This document shows, piece by piece, positions 23,638 through 24,096 of a DNA stretch of 24,096 nucleotides; the first letter of the stretch is position 1, and each line of letters opens with the position of its first letter. The notes beneath the pieces are model-generated. The model saw nothing but the letters and a program-made list of their open reading frames with translations. It did no database searches and was not told the origin of the DNA. The stretch covers positions 101,787 to 125,882 of the forward strand of contig WELB01000108.1 of the NCBI GenBank assembly GCA_009602725.1. The letters run 5' to 3'. The DNA comes from Spirogloea muscicola. Its lineage: Eukaryota > Streptophyta > Zygnematophyceae > Spirogloeales > Spirogloeaceae. The position numbers and the translations under genes are program-made.

Positions 23638-24096
23638 TCAGTAACCTCGAGTCAGCAAGTGCAGGTCCGAGTAGCTAGAGGGCGGGAAGACGTCGCCCTG
23701 ACGAAACCCGGAGGCAGCCGCCAGGGCGCGGCCGGCACGTAGGTGGACGGCAAACGCAAGAGACCGCTGGAGGGAAATGGCGAGGCGCATCCTGAACACC
23801 TGGGCGAGGGACCCGGCGACGTGGAAGCCAGGCTGCTCGCCGTTCTGCCCCTGGCGACGGGCCACCGCACGACGAGCAAGGCGGTGAAGAAGGTCTAGCC
23901 ACTTGGTCCCAAAGGCTCCGTGCACGTCGACGGCGAGTGGGACAAACTCGTCGCCTTCGGGGTGATCCGCGTACTTGAGTTCCTTGGCACCCGCCGCCAG
24001 GCGGACTGCATAGCCCGCCTCCTCGGATGAACGCTTGTCGCTGCTGGATACAACGCAGTCCGTAGTGACCACATCGGCAATGAGCCGGGGACCCCC
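23638..24096 (-). CDS. C-terminal part of non-LTR retrotransposon reverse transcriptase ORF, partial
   Basis: Open frame entering from the right window edge and ending TGA at 23640-23638; about 152 residues visible. It resembles the region after the reverse-transcriptase domain in algal LINE-type polyproteins: GPRLIADVVTTDCVVSSSDK, AAGAKELKYADH, FVPLAVDVHGAFGTKWLDLL, then an alanine/arginine-rich helix and a SLQRSLAFAVHLRAG block. In the family this part follows the polymerase domain and ends the ORF; it is neither palm nor endonuclease. The polymerase motifs would lie beyond the window. No internal stop is seen, so the copy could be recent. Assignment is by remembered pattern of the family. 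Confidence 0.6.
   Translation of the reverse strand, partial: GGPRLIADVVTTDCVVSSSDKRSSEEAGYAVRLAAGAKELKYADHPEGDEFVPLAVDVHGAFGTKWLDLLHRLARRAVARRQGQNGEQPGFHVAGSLAQVFRMRLAISLQRSLAFAVHLRAGRALAAASGFRQGDVFPPSSYSDLHLLTRGY

Overview
The window is nuclear DNA from a member of the green lineage, most likely a green alga. All six recognisable genes are eukaryotic and split by many introns. Three are plant/algal-type proteins: the plastid-envelope CRUMPLED LEAF protein, a DRMY1-type Myb protein and a plant-type TLDc protein. The cyclophilin also carries the seven-residue loop common in plant cyclophilins. Exons are GC-rich (strings of GCC/GGC codons) and introns are closer to balanced. Candidate TGTAA poly(A) signals of the chlorophyte type lie behind two or three genes. 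The species cannot be named from sequence alone.

Layout, left to right: poly(T) at the edge (1-123); plant-type TLDc protein, + (about 123-3222, 5' end damaged); a repeat-rich spacer (3223-4960); DRMY1-like Myb/SANT protein, + (about 4999-9489, first exon interrupted by an N); convergent spacer; cyclophilin, - (10111-11689, six exons, complete); a 689-bp divergent promoter; AP-1 mu subunit, + (12379-15259, ten exons, complete, 428 codons); an unassigned 1-kb stretch; CRL, + (about 16393-18673, 5' end lost in a poly(T)/N gap); convergent spacer; DXO/Rai1 decapping exoribonuclease, - (19345-23345, thirteen exons, 384 codons, including 24- and 27-nt exons); and the 3' end of a non-LTR retrotransposon, - (23412-24096, running off the window).

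The genes do not form a pathway: they are housekeeping and plastid/plant-specific genes side by side (vesicle traffic, protein folding, RNA quality control, plastid biology, transcription). Exon models were built by matching translated blocks to remembered family sequences and requiring compatible splice phases. Models for cyclophilin, AP1M and DXO close perfectly in phase. TLDc, DRMY1-like and CRL have uncertain 5' ends.

No novel multi-gene system was found. The most useful observations are GC-AG introns in two genes, three first exons damaged at low-complexity or N junctions, microexons in DXO, a hairpin repeat family shared between the 4-kb spacer and the retrotransposon tail, and two perfect inverted repeats in the cyclophilin/AP1M divergent promoter.
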